Shown here: in pieces, positions 1 to 7,812 of the stretch
How the letters are laid out: the number at the start of each line of letters is the position of its first letter
How positions within the stretch are numbered: position 1 is the stretch's first letter
Origin: an uncultured Clostridia bacterium
Lineage (GTDB): Bacteria; Bacillota; Clostridia; Oscillospirales; Ruminococcaceae
Direction: 5' to 3'
Assembly (NCBI GenBank): GCA_947383835.1
Contig: CANDEV010000003.1
Coordinates: 1-64,000 of the forward strand
DNA: 64,000 bases
Notes under the pieces: model-generated
What the model saw: only the letters and a program-made list of their open reading frames with translations
What the model was told of the DNA's origin: nothing
Database searches by the model: none
Made by a program: the position numbers and the translations under genes

Positions 1-2
1 CA

Positions 3-74
3 TATAAGCTGAAAAATCTGCATATTGATTATGCTTTTGAATTGGCAGGGGAGAGTATTGATGAAAATATTTAA
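3..74 (+). CDS. C-terminal end of an unidentified protein
   Basis: An open frame enters from the left edge and ends at TAA 72-74, giving 23 residues ending in ...GESIDENI. A perfect hairpin follows 22 bp later, which is what one expects after a real gene end. Too little remains to assign a family. Confidence 0.45.
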   Translation, partial: YKLKNLHIDYAFELAGESIDENI

Positions 75-96
75 GTATGTCAAATAGAAAATGAAA

Positions 97-142
97 GAGA
101 GCCATATTGCGGTAGTTGACATTGCAATATGGCTCTCCTGTT
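97..142 (+). terminator. Terminator hairpin
   Basis: A perfect 14-bp stem (97-110 pairing with 124-137, GAGAGCCATATTGC on the left arm) with a 13-nt loop is followed by CTGTTTT. It sits just after the end of the left-edge gene. Confidence 0.75.
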
Positions 143-218
143 TTATGCTTGTGTATGTAAATACATTTGAGTAATTTAGTTTAAGATATGGATTCTGTAT
201 CTTATTAATGCTATGTAA

Positions 219-764
219 TTACCTGCCCTCCAATCCAGGATAATAGTCTGTTATATCAGAGTGATTTAAAGAAAGCGTTGTAAATTTATGTAATTCAGCA
301 ATTACTTTGTCCATCGGATTTCCAATTGTTTTCATGTGAGTTTTAAATATTTCACCACAATTTTCACAATAATGTTCAATGTGTGGTGTATAGCTGTTTT
401 GGTTTATATCGAAATGATTATTTCCACATTTAGAACACTTTAAAACTTTTATACGACCTTTTAAATAGGGTAGAGAATTCTGCACTATATATATACGAAC
501 CATTTCAACATCAAGGAGTATACCATCTATAATCACTTTATCATAGGTTTCATCAATAGTTGGATGAATATTATTTTCTGCATAGGCGTGAACGTGAATA
601 CCATACTCTTCACTTTTGGATGAGGTCCACAGTAGCGCTGAATTTGAACCCCAAATAGAAATACCAAATGGAAAATCATTTTGTGATATTTCTAATGTTC
701 TATGGGGTTCAATAATTTTCCTGTGAATTTGTGTATCTCCAAATATTTCTTTTGCTTTTATCAT
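219..764 (-). CDS. Hypothetical zinc-ribbon protein
   Basis: A 181-residue protein I do not recognise. About residues 109-138 carry two Cys pairs, CSKCGNN and CENCG, the pattern of a zinc ribbon. The N-terminal part has no obvious motif, and there are no membrane segments. An AGGAAA ribosome binding site precedes the ATG. Base composition is clearly more AT-rich than the main genes of the window, matching the adjacent debris to 1500, so recent acquisition is plausible. Function unknown. Confidence 0.75.
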   Translation of the reverse strand: MIKAKEIFGDTQIHRKIIEPHRTLEISQNDFPFGISIWGSNSALLWTSSKSEEYGIHVHAYAENNIHPTIDETYDKVIIDGILLDVEMVRIYIVQNSLPYLKGRIKVLKCSKCGNNHFDINQNSYTPHIEHYCENCGEIFKTHMKTIGNPMDKVIAELHKFTTLSLNHSDITDYYPGLEGR

Positions 765-798
765 TGGGTTTCCTGATATAAGCAGAAATTCAACATTT

Positions 799-1351
799 TT
801 GCTTATAAGAACAGGACGCTCAAAATGGTATAAAAGTCAAGTAATATTTGTTGCCGCTTCTTATTTTCTCTGTATTACTTATGGCGGACAACGCTTTTTC
901 AGCAAATATATGGAGCAATACAGAATGGTTCATTAATAATGCTCAATACATTCAATTAAGAAATCAATATCCGTTGTCTGTTCTTGATTTGTCTGTCATA
1001 AATAATTTCAGTGTAATAAAAGCAACATTATATGCGATAATATTGACTACTCTTCACTTGGTATTTACTGCACAATTTCAAATGACGTTATCGCTTAGAT
1101 TTAACAAAATGATCGGATTATGCGGAAATCTTCTCATAATTGGTCTGGGATTGCTTTCATGGGCAGGTGATAGTAAGTTGAAATGGCTGTTACCGTTTTC
1201 TCATTCAACAATAGGTTGACACTATGATGAATTGTACAATAAAACTCAATTTCCTATTTTTTTATCATTGTTTTATATAATTGCAATAAATATTATTATT
1301 TATGCCGCAGGAAAAAGAGTAATGCAGAAGAAAATGCTTACGCTTTTAAAT
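799..1351 (+). pseudogene. ABC transporter permease remnant
   Basis: Broken membrane-protein gene. The reading starts without a start codon at about 799 (LLIRTGRSKWYKSQVI...) in one frame, shifts near 870-890 into the frame of 848, and meets an in-frame TGA at 1217-1219. Reading resumes directly as HYDELYNKTQFPIFLSLFYI and ends in a last membrane helix plus KRVMQKKML. The TGA stands where a Trp (TGG) would be natural. The pattern of an RxGRxKW-like stretch, several hydrophobic helices and a short basic tail resembles ABC-2 type permeases of bacteriocin/lantibiotic exporters. The 5' part and the ATPase gene are missing. The family call is tentative; the pseudogene status is clear. Confidence 0.6.
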
Positions 1352-1501
1352 CAAGGAGAGAATATGTGGTCTAAGATAAAAGCCATTTTACGAAAGCTGA
1401 AAGTTAGAGTCCTTTCCAAATTACCTTATGCTGTTGATCCCGCTTTTTCCTTTGTTTCTCAATCTGATTGCTTTGGTTGGTTTTCCTCTGCTTGCTTGTA
1501 A
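1352..1501 (+). mobile_element. IS630-family transposase C-terminal remnant
   Basis: The frame continues from the permease debris as GENMWSKIKAILRKLK and ends DCFGWFSSACL-stop. IS630-type transposases typically end with (P)IENMW.KIK..LR followed some 35 residues later by D..GWF..CG. Only this tail survives: the DDE catalytic core and the terminal inverted repeats are absent. A ribosome binding site-like AAGGAG before ATG 1364 is probably coincidental. It marks an old insertion and deletion at the 3' end of the permease gene. Confidence 0.55.
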
Positions 1502-1511
1502 GGTTATTTTT

Positions 1512-1976
1512 ATGGATTGCTATATACACGATAACACGGGGCAGGCAATTTCGCGGCAGGCTGTATGTAATCATGCAAAGGGTCTTTGCGAATCCCTCGA
1601 AACGCTTCATATAGCGCAGGAAAACTTTAAGGTCGTCATGCAGGAGCTGAACAAATACCCAGACCTTAACAGTACCGAGGGAATTATCCAGCTTATGGCA
1701 TACAAGCTTTTCACATCGGTGGAGCAAGTCTCTCAGAACGATCTTAAAAATGTTGATCCATTAAAGCTTATGAAGCAGGCTTCCGAGCTTGTTCGCGTTG
1801 CGGCATACAAGAAAAATCTCGACCTGAAGAACAAGGATATTTCAGAAGCAGGCTTCGACGCGGTCAAGGATAAATTTTTCACGGGGCTTGCCCATGATGA
1901 TCCGACATTGTACAAACAGCTTTCGGATTATTTGGAAAGTAAAAAATCTGAAATAACGGAGGCGGGGCAGGAATGA
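1512..1976 (+). pseudogene. Truncated Mu-like phage Gp27 family protein (DUF3486-like)
   Basis: A 154-residue frame from ATG 1512. The segment ISRQAVCNHAKGLCESL followed by helical, charged sequence resembles the second half of DUF3486/Gp27 proteins of transposable phages, whose N-terminal helix-turn-helix is missing here. The frame is open upstream to 1428 but reads a hydrophobic stretch there that overlaps the transposase tail in another frame, so I treat it as accidental. Its stop overlaps the next start by ATGA at 1973-1976, implying these two genes were co-translated before the region decayed. Family call tentative. Confidence 0.5.
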
Positions 1977-2347
1977 TCTACGTTTTGCAAGTTATGACAG
2001 GCAAGGAGCTTACCGTCCGTTCTCTTTTGGAACAGCAGGATATTACAGCTTTCGTCCCCCGGGAACGGATATTAATTCGCAAGGGCGGGCTGTGGTCTAA
2101 GATGATTAAGCTGCTTTTCCCCGGCTATGTCTTTGTGGACATTGATTATGACGCGGAGATGTTCCACAAAATTAATCCCGTGTCGGGCGTTATCCGTTTC
2201 CTTGGACTTCCAACGCCGCTTCCCGAACGTGAAGCTGATATGATAATATGGTTTTCCAACGGCGGGGAGATTATAGAGCCGTCCCTGCTGCCGCCCGACA
2301 TAAAGGTTATGCCGCCTTTTTCAAATAAAAGCGTCCTTTCCATATAG
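1973..2347 (+). pseudogene. NusG/LoaP-type transcription antiterminator, C-terminally truncated
   Basis: 124 residues beginning MIYVLQVMTGKE with the NGN-domain pattern of NusG paralogues: FVPRER near residue 20-26 and LFPGYVFV near 45-52, then VSGVIRFLG. Specialised NusG proteins such as LoaP are about 170 residues and end with a KOW domain. Here the KOW is missing, and after ...GGEIIEPS the sequence becomes unrelated. The reverse strand of the following DNA reads as the start of another gene, so a deletion or inversion joined the two. An NGN domain alone can bind RNA polymerase, but processive antitermination would be doubtful. No operon follows on this strand. Confidence 0.65.
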
Positions 2348-2556
2348 GTATAGCAAAAGGCGCAGCCCTCGCCCATGCTCTCATCGGTGACAAATTCCTG
2401 CCTTTTGTATACGACCTCGGAGGTCGGTAAATTCAGCACAAATTTATCCGCGTTGACGGGTCTTTCGCTATTAAATTCAACCCTTTCTCCCCTGCGTCCG
2501 GCAGGCTCGCCGTTCCACAGCGCACCCGAATTAATATTGACGTTATCTACCTTCAT
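2146..2556 (-). pseudogene. 5' fragment of an unknown gene, joined to inverted NusG debris
   Basis: A convincing start lies at 2556: GGAGG 8 bp before ATG, then MKVDNVNINSGALWNGEPAG.... About 85 residues look like real protein, including GCAFCYTY. Beyond roughly 2310 the frame merely runs through the antisense of the NusG-like gene until 2146, so only about 2310-2556 belongs to the original gene. I do not recognise the family. Confidence 0.4.
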
Positions 2557-2682
2557 GTTTGCAGCCTCCGATTATTCAATGTCCGCAAGACTTTTCCGCA
2601 CACTTGCACCTAATATATATATCGGCAGCAAATTTAAAAACTTTAGGATTTTTTTCAAAAAAATTCTGATATTTTACCCGCC

Positions 2683-2760
2683 CCTTGATAGGGGCTTAGT
2701 AAGTAAAGGTATGCCGTATTTTACTTTGGTGCAGAACAAAGGTCAAGGCTCAGCCTTGTC
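2683..2760. repeat. Dispersed repeat copy 1 (GCCCC-TTGA-GGGGC ... GGCTCAGCC)
   Basis: Shares layout and sequence with 8322-8407: a small GCCCC/GGGGC hairpin, a central CGTATTT block and a closing palindrome GGCTCAGCC. In both places it sits at the 3' end of a minus-strand gene. Here the closing palindrome forms the last codons of the XRE regulator gene. Confidence 0.4.
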
Positions 2761-3849
2761 GATAAGCCGCCTTTCCACCGCTTTGAAACGGGGATCGTCC
2801 CGTATGCTGTCGTATCCGTCCCACGCAAGATTTCCAAGCAGCTCTTCGCGGTATGTGAACGTGAAATTTTTCATTGAGTGTTTTTTGTTATACTCCAGCC
2901 TGTTTACCAAAATTGATGTATAAGGCTTTTTATCGGGCAGGTCGTCGTCCGCCGCAGCAAACTCGGCAGCCTTTTCAAGACTGTCCAGAGCAAGCTCCCT
3001 ATCGCCCGAAAGCACCGCCTTTGCCGCAATGCTGCTGTACGCGTGGTACACATCATGGAAGTAAAAATTATAATCTCCTTTTTCGAACACAATATCGTAC
3101 AGCGCAATAATTTTTTGCTGTATTTCGATCCGCTGCTCATGCGTCATTTGGGGAGCGTTGTCACCGTTCAGGTCGGACAGATAAAACAATGCCGAATACA
3201 TTGCGCTGACAAGCTCGGTAACTAAACCCTGAGCAAATTCCATAAGCTCGTCGCCTTTAAGAAAATGTATTTTTATCATTTCGCGGCTTCTCCACAATGT
3301 CGACAGCTTATCGGCAGCTTCTATCGCTTTATCAGGCTGCCCGGAACGCTCGTAAAAAAGGCACAGGTCGCCCTGCATCCAGTCGCGTATTTCCGGATCG
3401 GTGCATTCCGCTAAAATTCTTTCGGCTATGGCTATTGCTTTCAGATTATTACGTCGGTAGGGTTCGCCTTCTCTGTCCCAGTTGACAAAGTTCAGATTGC
3501 TTGCATATTCTGCCAAAAGCCTGAAATTATTGGGAAAGCGTTTTACCGCTTCCTCAAGGATTTTAAGATTTTCCTCAATATTGCCCTTTCGGGAATTTTC
3601 CCAAACGGTATCGAGAATTTTATCCGCTTCGGAGTTGTCCCGAATTTCTTTCATTCCCATAAGCTCATCGGTGGTTATGCCGAAATATTCCGCAATGGTG
3701 GGCAGCAGCTCAATGTCGGGATAACCCTCGCCCCGCTCCCACTTTGAGACCGATTGAAAGGATACTCCCAGAATATCCGCAAGCTGCTCCTGTGTAAGCT
3801 CCCTAAGCTTTCTTTGCCTTTTGAGATTTTCGCCGATATATAAATTCAT
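2743..3849 (-). CDS. XRE-family regulator with C-terminal TPR-like region
   Basis: 368-residue DNA-binding regulator. Residues about 6-60 form a Cro/C1-type helix-turn-helix (LTQEQLADILGVSFQSVSKWERG). The rest is alpha-helical with TPR-like repeats (NNFRLLAEYASNL, ILAECTDPEIRDWMQGDLC, DKAIEAADKL), an arrangement seen in peptide- or stress-responsive regulators. AAGGAG lies 1 bp from the first ATG (3855) but 7 bp from the second (3849), so the second is preferred. The 3' end, coding ...DKAEP, overlaps a dispersed repeat, which may have replaced the original last residues. The target is unknown; transcription is toward the debris zone. Confidence 0.85.
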   Translation of the reverse strand: MNLYIGENLKRQRKLRELTQEQLADILGVSFQSVSKWERGEGYPDIELLPTIAEYFGITTDELMGMKEIRDNSEADKILDTVWENSRKGNIEENLKILEEAVKRFPNNFRLLAEYASNLNFVNWDREGEPYRRNNLKAIAIAERILAECTDPEIRDWMQGDLCLFYERSGQPDKAIEAADKLSTLWRSREMIKIHFLKGDELMEFAQGLVTELVSAMYSALFYLSDLNGDNAPQMTHEQRIEIQQKIIALYDIVFEKGDYNFYFHDVYHAYSSIAAKAVLSGDRELALDSLEKAAEFAAADDDLPDKKPYTSILVNRLEYNKKHSMKNFTFTYREELLGNLAWDGYDSIRDDPRFKAVERRLIDKAEP

Positions 3850-3985
3850 GTTCATTCTCCTTTGAAATTTTTATTAAACCGCGCCGTTTCTGAAATTAAT
3901 TATAACAGCTATCCGTCTGCAAATCAATAACTTCAAAGTGGAAAAGCATTCAATTCAAAGTAGAATTTTTCGCCTGCTGTAACTG

Positions 3986-4089
3986 ATACTGATTTGCTCC
4001 TAAAAGCGTATGCGAAAAATCTGCGCAAAACCACATATATGCAAGCTTTTGCTTGATTTTTTACACGCTTTTCAGTCTCAAATCAGTAT
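3986..4089. repeat. Palindromic element copy A (subfamily 1)
   Basis: Imperfect 104-bp palindrome with ends ATACTGATTTG and CTCAAATCAGTAT. The inner stem is built from CTAAAAGCGT / ACGCTTTTCAG and AAGCTTTTGC-type blocks. It is 48 bp 3' of the galM stop codon. Same family as 10690, 24120, 32477 and 48249. Confidence 0.85.
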
Positions 4090-4137
4090 GACACAAAATG
4101 CGGCTTGGAGGGAACTCTCCAAACCGCAAAAAATTTA

Positions 4138-5148
4138 TTACTTAACAAAAAACCTCTGTGAAACCGTGTAATTCTCATTCGGCGCGATCTCATCATATCC
4201 GCTTTCCTCGCGGGGGACGTCCATATTCGGCGCATTGACCTGCGCCGTCATAGGCTCGGGACAGAAATAATTTTTAAAGCCCTTGTCGTTCCAAACTATC
4301 CAGAATTTGTACTTGTCCTCGACCTCGTAGCAAAGCCGCTTGCCGCTTTCCGTATCGGTCATAACACAGCCGCGGAAATCCTCGCCGTCCAGCTTCAGAG
4401 TGCCGCCTGTGAACATATCGTTGCAGATATTTTTAAGGACGGGTAACTTGCCCTTTAAGTACTCCTTGTCATGCTTGTCAAGGTCGGACACTGTTCCGTC
4501 CGGCAGCCAGCGGCGCTTGTTAAAGTTTATCTTCTTTACAGCGGGGACTTGCAGACGGATATTTTCAAGCTTGCCGCCGTCCGCAAAGGGAGCGTTAATC
4601 GTGGTGTGGGTGGCAATAGAAATAGGCATCATTTTGTCGGAATTATTCGTCAGCGAAATTGTGTGCTTCATGCCTTTTTCCGAAAGCTCGATCGTAATTT
4701 CCGCAGTAAATTTGATCGGGAAACAGGTGTAAAAAAAGTCGTTCTCGTCATAAACGTACTCGGTGGTAACGTAAGCCTTGCCGTCCTCGGCAGCGAGAGC
4801 CTTTATTTTGTGGGCGCGCTTCTGCAAAAATCCGTGGAGGTGATTGCCGAATTTACCTTCGTTCACAGGGAGATGATACTCTCCGTCGGAGGTCTTTAAA
4901 AGTCCCCCGTCAAAACGGTTGGGCAGATACAGCGTGGGAAGTCCCCATACTTCGGTTGAGTTCATTATTTCAGCAATGGAAACGTCGTCCCGATAGCGGA
5001 AAACCTCGATACCCATTTCATTGTTCCGAAGCCGCAGGACGTTGCTGCCTATCTGCGGAGCGACTACTGCGTAATATCCTCCCGCGGCAAGCTCCACCGC
5101 TTCTATTCCTTTGTGGTCTGCTTTTCTTGCGTAAAATTCGTTTGACAT
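4138..5148 (-). CDS. Aldose 1-epimerase family protein
   Basis: 336-residue protein of the GalM-type beta-sandwich superfamily, which interconverts alpha and beta anomers of sugars in the cytosol. Supporting features are an early LAAGGYYAVVAPQIGSNVLRL segment, NRFDGG and NHLHGFLQKR at about residues 80-115 (first catalytic His region), ATHTTINAPF around 180 (second His region) and a late acidic segment. The length fits the family. AAAGGAG is well placed before ATG. It is the last gene of a minus-strand series, 26 bp after hepT. Sugar specificity cannot be read; it may act on hexose-phosphate or disaccharide anomers. Confidence 0.82.
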   Translation of the reverse strand: MSNEFYARKADHKGIEAVELAAGGYYAVVAPQIGSNVLRLRNNEMGIEVFRYRDDVSIAEIMNSTEVWGLPTLYLPNRFDGGLLKTSDGEYHLPVNEGKFGNHLHGFLQKRAHKIKALAAEDGKAYVTTEYVYDENDFFYTCFPIKFTAEITIELSEKGMKHTISLTNNSDKMMPISIATHTTINAPFADGGKLENIRLQVPAVKKINFNKRRWLPDGTVSDLDKHDKEYLKGKLPVLKNICNDMFTGGTLKLDGEDFRGCVMTDTESGKRLCYEVEDKYKFWIVWNDKGFKNYFCPEPMTAQVNAPNMDVPREESGYDEIAPNENYTVSQRFFVK

Positions 5149-5174
5149 TTTTAAGTTCTCCTTTATAATTAATT

Positions 5175-5570
5175 TTAAATATTTAACCAGTTTTCTTCAA
5201 TATTTTGCTGTAATTCTTCAAAAGCGGGAATATATTCAGATAAAATTTTTTCGATTGCTGCGATCGCCTTTTCCTCGTCGTAAGTGTGGGCAAGGGTGTT
5301 TCTTGTTTCGAGAATATCTATCCAAGATTTTTCATTATTTACCATACCGCACTGATATGCAGATTTTATTATCATTTTCGGCGAACCTATCCTCTGCGTA
5401 AAATATCCGTGATATTCGAGGATTTCTTTCATAAGCTTCCACGACTGCTCAAAGCATATTGCAAACAGTCCCGTAATACCTGTCTGTTCCGCAATTGAAT
5501 ACGGCTGTGCAATTTCAAGGCAGCTTTTAAGATTTGCAAGAGCCCTGCAAAAATTTTCATATTTTTTCAT
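5175..5570 (-). CDS. hepT: HepT-like HEPN protein (HI0074 family)
   Basis: 131-residue helical HEPN protein, the RNase/toxin half of MntA-HepT type VII toxin-antitoxin modules. The diagnostic RX4HXY motif is intact as RNTLAHTY near residue 89-96. In the characterised module the partner nucleotidyltransferase blocks HepT by attaching AMP to the Tyr of this motif. It overlaps the 3' end of mntA by 14 bp. A start 15 bp further upstream is possible (MVLLYMKK...), but its ATG abuts the AAAGGG sequence. HI0074-type proteins have also been called nucleotidyltransferase substrate-binding subunits, so toxicity is inference. Confidence 0.82.
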   Translation of the reverse strand: MKKYENFCRALANLKSCLEIAQPYSIAEQTGITGLFAICFEQSWKLMKEILEYHGYFTQRIGSPKMIIKSAYQCGMVNNEKSWIDILETRNTLAHTYDEEKAIAAIEKILSEYIPAFEELQQNIEENWLNI

Positions 5571-5853
5571 ATATAACAACACCATCCCTTTTTATTTCCG
5601 AGAGCAGCTCGTCCGACTTGCAGGAATTTAAATTTACAACATCAAACATCAGCAGCGTGTTTACCTGCTCTTCCATAGCAAAAGAAAATTCTCTGAAATT
5701 TCCGCCTTTTACAGCAATGTCAATATCGCTGCGTTCACTGTTTGTTCCTCTCGCGCGCGAACCGAAAAGTATTACTTTTTCAACGCCGTATTTTTTCGCA
5801 TAATCGGCAATTTCCTTTTTTACTGTTTCCGGGAGGTCAGAATTATTTTTCAT
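5557..5853 (-). CDS. mntA: MntA-like minimal nucleotidyltransferase
   Basis: 98-residue minimal nucleotidyltransferase with the pol-beta motif GSX10DXD complete (GSRARGTNSERSDID, residues about 31-45) and a downstream third Asp region (LLMFDVVNL). Known relatives AMPylate and silence the HEPN toxin. The frame is open for 54 more codons upstream, but that part overlaps the NUDIX gene; AGGTGAT 7 bp before ATG 5853 supports the short start. It lies 7 bp after the NUDIX gene and overlaps hepT, so all three are probably translated from one message. Confidence 0.88.
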   Translation of the reverse strand: MKNNSDLPETVKKEIADYAKKYGVEKVILFGSRARGTNSERSDIDIAVKGGNFREFSFAMEEQVNTLLMFDVVNLNSCKSDELLSEIKRDGVVIYEKI

Positions 5854-5860
5854 AATTAAA

Positions 5861-6319
5861 TCACCTGTACACATTTTTCTTTCCGCCGATAAAATCCGCC
5901 ATAATATCCCTGTGTTGGTCGATAAAAAGCTCTGGAACTTTATCGGGCGAAAAGTACCGCAAGTCCACCGTTTCGTTATTTTGTTCTGACAACTCACCGC
6001 CCTCGGCATGAGCAAGAAACATTGTCAGAATTGTCTGCACCTTGTCGCCGTTTGGATATTCATTGAAATATTTTGAGTACACCCCGAAAAGCGAGTCCAC
6101 CTTAACATTCAATCCCGACTCCTCAAAGGCTTCACGGACGGCGGCTTCTTCAAGGGACTCTCCCAGCTCTGCAACGCCGCCGAGAAATCCCCACCCGCCG
6201 CAGTCGCGCCGCTTTTGCAGGAGAATTTCCCCCGCTTCGTTCAGAACGATACACCCCGCGTAATTAAGTATTATTTGGGAATGTCCCACCTTTTCCCTGA
6301 TGTATTTTACATAATCCAT
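5861..6319 (-). CDS. NUDIX hydrolase
   Basis: 152-residue Nudix enzyme, hydrolysing a nucleoside diphosphate linked to another moiety. The Nudix box GX5EX7REUXEEXGU is present: GGVAELGESLEEAAVREAFEESGL, about residues 47-70, with the metal-binding EAFEE. Substrate not predictable. GGAG precedes ATG. The gene lies 17 bp after the radical SAM gene and 7 bp before mntA. Its tight link to an AMP-transferring antitoxin is noteworthy, but a functional connection is only inferred. Confidence 0.9.
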   Translation of the reverse strand: MDYVKYIREKVGHSQIILNYAGCIVLNEAGEILLQKRRDCGGWGFLGGVAELGESLEEAAVREAFEESGLNVKVDSLFGVYSKYFNEYPNGDKVQTILTMFLAHAEGGELSEQNNETVDLRYFSPDKVPELFIDQHRDIMADFIGGKKNVYR

Positions 6320-6336
6320 ATGCGTGCTCCTTTATC

Positions 6337-6936
6337 TTAACTGTCATATTTGCGCACCCGCAGCTCGATACCCAGCGACATGGCAAGAGCCTTGCAGCGG
6401 CTTATATCCTCCATGGGGATAACGTCCACCACCGTAAACATTACGCGGGGGACGTACTTTTTGCAGTCCGCCGCAAATGAGATCATCGCCTCGAAAGCGT
6501 CCTCCCACTTGGGACGCGTCACCTCGTTGTATTTCTTGGAGTCGCATTGATTAAGGGACACCGAAACCGTGTCCACAGCGCCCTCCAGTACCTTTGCAGT
6601 CGGCTCGCCCCAAATCTTGTCCCCAAGACCGTTGGTGTTCAGGCGGACGGGTATTTTAAAATTGTCCTTGATGTACCGTCCGATATAGCCCACGTCCTCG
6701 GCGCGCTCCATAGGCTCGCCGTAGCCGCAGAAAACCACTTCTTTAAATTCCGACATATCGTACTTTTCAAACTCGTCAATTACCTCGTCCACCGTAGGCT
6801 CACGGTCAAGCCAAAGGCTGTCGGAGCCGTACGCGCCCTCGCCGTTCTGCCGAATACAGAACGTGCAGTTGCAGGGACATTTATTGGTAAGGTTGATGTA
6901 CAGCTTATCCCCCACCGTGTATAAAATTGTCATCAT
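6337..6936 (-). CDS. TatD-linked radical SAM protein
   Basis: 199-residue radical SAM protein. The [4Fe-4S] motif CX3CX2C is at about residues 20-27 (CPCNCTFC), and the glycine-rich SAM segment CGYGEPMER follows near 70. The short length, the opening TILYTVGDKLYINLTNKC and the terminal ELRVRKYDS match the small family often found beside tatD, here without tatD. The reaction is unknown. It begins 3 bp after the stop of the upstream small membrane gene, consistent with coupled translation. Confidence 0.85.
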   Translation of the reverse strand: MMTILYTVGDKLYINLTNKCPCNCTFCIRQNGEGAYGSDSLWLDREPTVDEVIDEFEKYDMSEFKEVVFCGYGEPMERAEDVGYIGRYIKDNFKIPVRLNTNGLGDKIWGEPTAKVLEGAVDTVSVSLNQCDSKKYNEVTRPKWEDAFEAMISFAADCKKYVPRVMFTVVDVIPMEDISRCKALAMSLGIELRVRKYDS

Positions 6937-6939
6937 AAA

Positions 6940-7143
6940 TTATTCCGCCTCTTTTTCGTCAATATAATTCGTTATCATTTTCCCGCAAAGCCAGCCCAGC
7001 GTTAAAGCGAGAGCGTGGAGAAAAACGTTGAAGTCCTCCCGCTTGCTTATGCTTTTAACAACCGCGCTTATAGCAACGGTAATGCTGAAATATATCAGCA
7101 GGTCTCTGATTTTTACGGTCGCGTTTTCATTTGTTTTTTTCAT
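6940..7143 (-). CDS. Small hypothetical membrane protein
   Basis: 67 residues with hydrophobic segments at about 13-30 (LLIYFSITVAISAVV) and 42-60 (LHALALTLGWLCGKMI) and charged ends (MKKTNEN..., ...YIDEKEAE). GAGAGG precedes ATG. It is packed between the kinase and the radical SAM gene on the same strand, so probably co-transcribed. Family not recognised. Confidence 0.7.
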   Translation of the reverse strand: MKKTNENATVKIRDLLIYFSITVAISAVVKSISKREDFNVFLHALALTLGWLCGKMITNYIDEKEAE

Positions 7144-7180
7144 AATAATTTTCCTCTCGTTGTTTGTTTTTATTTTAATT

Positions 7181-7657
7181 TTATTGTACCCTTACATCAA
7201 TTTCGTCGTCACTGAGCGGCTCGAAGCCCTCTGCAAATTTTTTCTCAAGACCTTCGTCCACAAAATAAGCGTTTTTATCTCCCGCGGAAACCGCAGCATT
7301 TCTTTTTTCGATACGCTGCCGCCACACCTCGTCGCTTATGTCGATATAATGCAGCTCGCAGGCAATTCCCCGCTTTCCGTAAAATTCCTTGGAGTAATTC
7401 CTGTGACCCTTTGTCCAGAAGCCGCAGTCTAGTATAACACTCGTCCCCGTCCCGATAATTTCAAGGGACTTGTCATAAATATACTGCTGTACGTTCCTGA
7501 CATATTCGCCGTGCTTTTCGCCGGCGTCCTGCCCGAAAACCGCAAGCATTATTTCGTCCACCGAAAGCAGGACGGCTTTGTTTTCTATGCGGATTTTTTC
7601 TGCATAGGTGCTTTTTCCGCAGCAAATTTTTCCGCATATCAAAATTACTTTTGGCAT
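7181..7657 (-). CDS. P-loop ATP-binding protein, kinase-like
   Basis: 158-residue single-domain P-loop protein. Walker A is GKICCGKST (residues 9-17); LLSVDEIM provides a Walker B-like Asp; RQRIEKRN near 115 looks like the Arg-bearing lid of small-molecule kinases. It resembles AAA_33/zeta-toxin-like kinases that phosphorylate nucleosides, sugars or similar compounds. Substrate unknown. GGAGGGG precedes ATG. It is the first gene of the minus-strand run that ends with galM. Confidence 0.75.
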   Translation of the reverse strand: MPKVILICGKICCGKSTYAEKIRIENKAVLLSVDEIMLAVFGQDAGEKHGEYVRNVQQYIYDKSLEIIGTGTSVILDCGFWTKGHRNYSKEFYGKRGIACELHYIDISDEVWRQRIEKRNAAVSAGDKNAYFVDEGLEKKFAEGFEPLSDDEIDVRVQ

Positions 7658-7721
7658 AAAATTTTCCCCTCCGATTTAATGCAATTTTCAAATCTTTGTA
7701 ATTATCCCGCCCTCCACGAAA

Positions 7722-7742
7722 AACAAATGCTACGCATTTGTT
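7722..7742 (-). terminator. rlmH terminator
   Basis: On the minus strand a 9-bp stem AACAAATGC / GCATTTGTT with a 3-nt loop is followed by TTTTT, 70 bp after the rlmH stop. Confidence 0.6.
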
Positions 7743-7812
7743 TGGGGCTGCGTAAATGCAGGAGCATCTATATTTAACTGTGGGGGACGAACAAACCCGC
7801 GGGGGCTCCCCG

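Noticed and set aside
1428..1511. Hydrophobic N-terminal segment of the Gp27-like frame as a genuine membrane helix
   Set aside because: In another frame the same DNA gives the well-matched IS630 transposase tail, so the hydrophobic reading is probably accidental.
799..2556. Intact Mu-like prophage
   Set aside because: Only a fragment resembling one phage gene is present, with no portal, tail, transposase or ends.
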